The notes under the pieces are model-generated. The model made no database searches. It saw nothing but the letters and a program-made list of their open reading frames with translations, and was not told the origin of the DNA. A DNA stretch of 64,000 nucleotides from an uncultured Saprospiraceae bacterium (lineage in GTDB: Bacteria; Bacteroidota; Bacteroidia; Chitinophagales; Saprospiraceae). The stretch's first letter is position 1. Each line of letters starts with the position of its first letter. This document shows positions 63,401 through 64,000 of this stretch, one piece after another. The position numbers and the translations under genes were made by a program. Location: contig CALDGQ010000041.1 in NCBI GenBank assembly GCA_937941765.1, positions 1 to 64,000 of the forward strand, given 5' to 3'.

Positions 63401-64000
63401 TAAAAGGAACAGTTATTTTTACTATAATAAATGTAGTACACGCCAGCAACCAAATTTGTATTCTCTAAAGAATTACTTGAAAAGCCAAAGGGTCCAGTAA
63501 TTGTTACATTTCCTGTTCCCATGAAATCAAATACATAGAGCGATCCTAATTCACCGCAAAATGGCAGCTCGTAAGAAACTCCAACTTCTTCGCATCCAAA
63601 TCCGCACTGGATTGTAAAACTTTCAACAACTGTACAACCGTTTGCATCTGTCACATAAAGTGTATAAATCCCTCCATTAAGAAATTCTCGATTTCCTCCG
63701 CCACTGAAACCATCAGACCATTCATAAGAATATGGTGGACTTCCACCTGAAACAGAAGTATAAATCGAGCCGTTTCCATCCATACAATCTTCTGAGTCGT
63801 TCACTTCTCCAATTATTTCTAGATCATTACAAACTGAGAATTCAAAAATCTCTGCATGGAAACAGCCGACATCATCAACCACCTCAAAAGTTAAAGGCTC
63901 GTAAATATTAGTACTAGTAAAACTCGAACCTGTACCTAACAAGGTGCCTGCTGCGCTATACCAAGAATAAATATATGGAGGCGTTCCTCCTGTAATAATG
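57481..64000 (-). CDS. Giant secreted adhesin-like protein with T9SS type B C-terminal domain (partial; runs off the right edge)
   Basis: At least 2172 residues are present, and the N-terminus lies beyond base 64000; the frame stays open to the edge, so an apparent start at 63942 is not real. The protein is Cys-rich, extracellular and built from many repeats. SprB-like units (GGSPPYSYEWSDG, VTDANGC), PKD-like domains (HIWDFGNGENDSG, WTWDFGDPASG, WDFGDPGSG) and a series of about six C-terminal-half repeats with CDSTVTVTV / ASGCDST motifs are visible. It ends in the type B sorting domain (VPNVFSPNGDGINDKFIVT... to ...YKGDITVIR). It is a surface protein or adhesin exported by T9SS. Confidence 0.9.
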   Translation of the reverse strand, partial: IITGGTPPYIYSWYSAAGTLLGTGSSFTSTNIYEPLTFEVVDDVGCFHAEIFEFSVCNDLEIIGEVNDSEDCMDGNGSIYTSVSGGSPPYSYEWSDGFSGGGNREFLNGGIYTLYVTDANGCTVVESFTIQCGFGCEEVGVSYELPFCGELGSLYVFDFMGTGNVTITGPFGFSSNSLENTNLVAGVYYIYYSKNNCSFYEVVDLSDPFEELSSNVINETECDACDGQINFSNYENLFFTWSNGNTLPFNQNLCSGVYTVTVSDITGNAQCIYDFNVTCMNSTPAFESSLCIDILEETEAIISTIPEPESGDVNICAGQTVYFESQSINAETHIWDFGNGENDSGITTEFTYETPGSYLVQLIARNECLCSDTTSINVNVEQAIIPKLDCVGTVCENTEVTYTTDADCSNYTWIITGDGVIVDGGGSSDDYITIEWGSGPLGTIALAVAGCTENYCIFENISQIPIIGNDDDIKGVTNVCKGDLQVYTITNYGGTEFFWEVSSYGEIVKGQGTNSVSIQWTDLAIPTTPQWVRVTYDNCYLECGGSDQLAVNILDEYFFSGPIELCLNETGTYTAERLTGGPATVNWQVKDPAGSIIFTGGPSASFDITLPGALGFYTVTATPPNAAIFCSDTYSAFVNLLDIPPPVLSIDGESQICIGDTYTYQANSSESNTSFAWEVNDGGVIASSGGAYLNVTWNSAGPYSLSVYQIENSDAACESESITMNLTKINDIVILGQQDHCIETTSVFTATSYPNVDYVWSVMPETAATIIEGQQTNAIEVFWHTAGSAIVQMNACGNADTYNVIVNPAPEPLVNQPVALCPGATGVVASTWPFSAYEWRDTNGVLISNLPSPNLGPGNYELIVTDDKGCIGNTIFEIETLPTPTVEISSPNLLTYCPPAFPVPTLYALESDPPYQYQWYRNNVLIPGATMSLYTPPNTESGAYKVEAINEYGCVGESNILNVLYSCGGGGGPPVELQCQGVVSTFDIENTNRCERHKFQNTSPNLVPGTTEWFFGFPDVEGTSTGENTNYEFERSGFYFVVMICDHLTNGVVERCGLGKLDMIPVSPDFHVLSNCVDSAIEFEDLSTFVPGQSVASWTWDFGDPASGINNTSTLQDPVHFYNTAGTYEVNLLITGPNGCETDITKSIVIQDPPTPSFDLPDEDCENFPLDFVANVGPTVTDVFWDFGDPGSGDANTSEVMNTYHEYGNPGMYTITLTAQTIYGCEATFTQQVSIQQNNLSGNISMVPGSPICEGQTTIMSAPSGPFTYAWSTDETTPSISATEAGVYDVTISDENGCTYTTPEVVLDILPLPSGEIRVVEYDEYDQPISFFYDSYTICEGEEVFMEVNEVEGYEYAWNTGQAGTTIEYSIERDNLLEAGTYIFDVTIVDSETGCTSIAGPYTVLVNANPEDILLVSDPDGFICDNQPATISISNYDPNLTYIWNTGTIDATAIIVDIPGVYYVRAFNENGCETTSNEIEIHKGPDINRIPSGCHKRCAPDTLCLPTMPGIVSWQWFFNDVAIPAPEGTQQEVVALESGDYYVEMLDEFGCEATSGVMSLDLFIGTGDIVGEVYFDVNDNGIIDGPDTLMSNQTIFIEGVSYSDAVTTNSMGAYVFEDIFAVDYTLYFDSLGLPVEWVVVESVQQTGLVGCDDIEEVNWLVRQPCTEQFGVENFNLCPGETMDYHDVILNSNEVVEVVLKAASGCDSTVTVTVAPYPNYADNLYFEACFEDFYEYNGQQIAAGDSYAFEMTTINGCDSTEVVFVEMLTPTSANLEFEICEGEMLEYNGVEIESGETFKFDLTNVAGCDSFVFVSAVPIPLSVNEVELFACTGDSVYYNGAYLYPNSFQVIAYESFSGCDSTEQVAVTEMGAQPIALDVQVCPNETYIFNNQEYESGTLETFSYTSWQGCDSTIQLSVAASPDFDFAYESEIICYDEAGNIEISNLQGVTNPFLFSLDGVNYQTENEFNNLDPGEHMIYVQDINGCVKELPATIPVYDRLNVFANGTTMTCDIDSVELSAELITGPNIDLTYTWPDGTTGSSFFAYAPGTYLLQASNICEDKTFEVIVFPGVSEISNFLYVPNVFSPNGDGINDKFIVTPADYVKIHSYEIHVFDRWGEEEYFSTDINDGWDGTLQEGQFRPGVHVWWIRMDVTYCGERVDGVFYKGDITVIR

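Noticed and set aside
63885-63942. Start codon of the giant gene at about 63942
   Set aside because: The frame continues open with SprB-like sequence to the end of the window; this is an internal TTG, so the gene is partial.

Overview
This window reads as a Bacteroidota chromosome segment, most likely from a Saprospiria-like lineage. It is AT-rich. It carries the gliding-motility ABC transporter genes gldA, gldF and gldG, several secreted proteins with type IX secretion (T9SS) sorting domains, SprB-like and PKD-like repeat adhesins, a SusC/FecA-type TonB receptor, a LytTR two-component system with an extracellular propeller sensor, and one clear Bacteroidota promoter (TTTG-N19-TAnnTTTG). No rRNA, tRNA, CRISPR array or prophage was seen. 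The species cannot be named from this sequence.

Layout. 1-199: 5' end of an ExbB/TolQ/MotA proton-channel gene. 701-4545: fatty-acid beta-oxidation (fadN-like fusion and fadA thiolase) with a palindromic element between them. 4623-6164: unknown protein. 6328-10567: leucine operon leuA-leuC-leuD-leuB, ended by a hairpin terminator. 10684-11767: hairpin-repeat cluster with small membrane proteins and a 33-residue Cys/Lys-rich peptide. 11976-18227: apparent metal-uptake operon (DUF4856 lipoprotein, imelysin-like lipoprotein, HTTM membrane protein, TonB receptor). 18357-22547: J-domain protein and a T9SS adhesin. 22739-26185: pyruvate carboxylase. 26221-26928: Y1 (IS200/RAYT-type) transposase framed by palindromes. 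26925-29393: fatty-acid desaturase and SF2 helicase. 29795-33485: hydrolase, small unknowns, an Omp28-like T9SS protein and a second hairpin-repeat cluster. 33605-37693: sterol-desaturase-like enzyme, proline dehydrogenase, aroE and a DUF368 transporter. 37878-42540: LytTR regulators and sensor kinase. 42636-44215: DUF2061 protein and zinc phospholipase/nuclease-like protein. 44417-49834: gldA-X-gldF-gldG-DUF4340 locus, interrupted by a third repeat element. 50177-55123: DUF547 lipoprotein, small lipoprotein, T9SS protein and 2-hydroxyacid dehydrogenase. 55776-64000: propeller/MORN lipoprotein and the 3' part of a giant adhesin of at least 2172 residues.

How it fits together. Most genes are housekeeping or cell-surface functions typical of a gliding bacterium that exports large adhesins through T9SS. 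The GldAFG transporter, the type A and type B sorting-domain proteins and the giant repeat protein belong to that surface machinery. The DUF4856-imelysin-HTTM-TonB operon looks like a self-contained outer-membrane metal-acquisition system.

The least explained material is intergenic. A hairpin-rich repeat family sits at three loci (about 10.7-11.3, 32.3-32.6 and 45.5-45.75 kb) and shows base-pair covariation between loci. Other palindromic families occur at 3155-3280, 26221-26928, 51380-51673 and 57388-57481. This dispersed structured-repeat content, rather than any single gene, is the main candidate for something undescribed.
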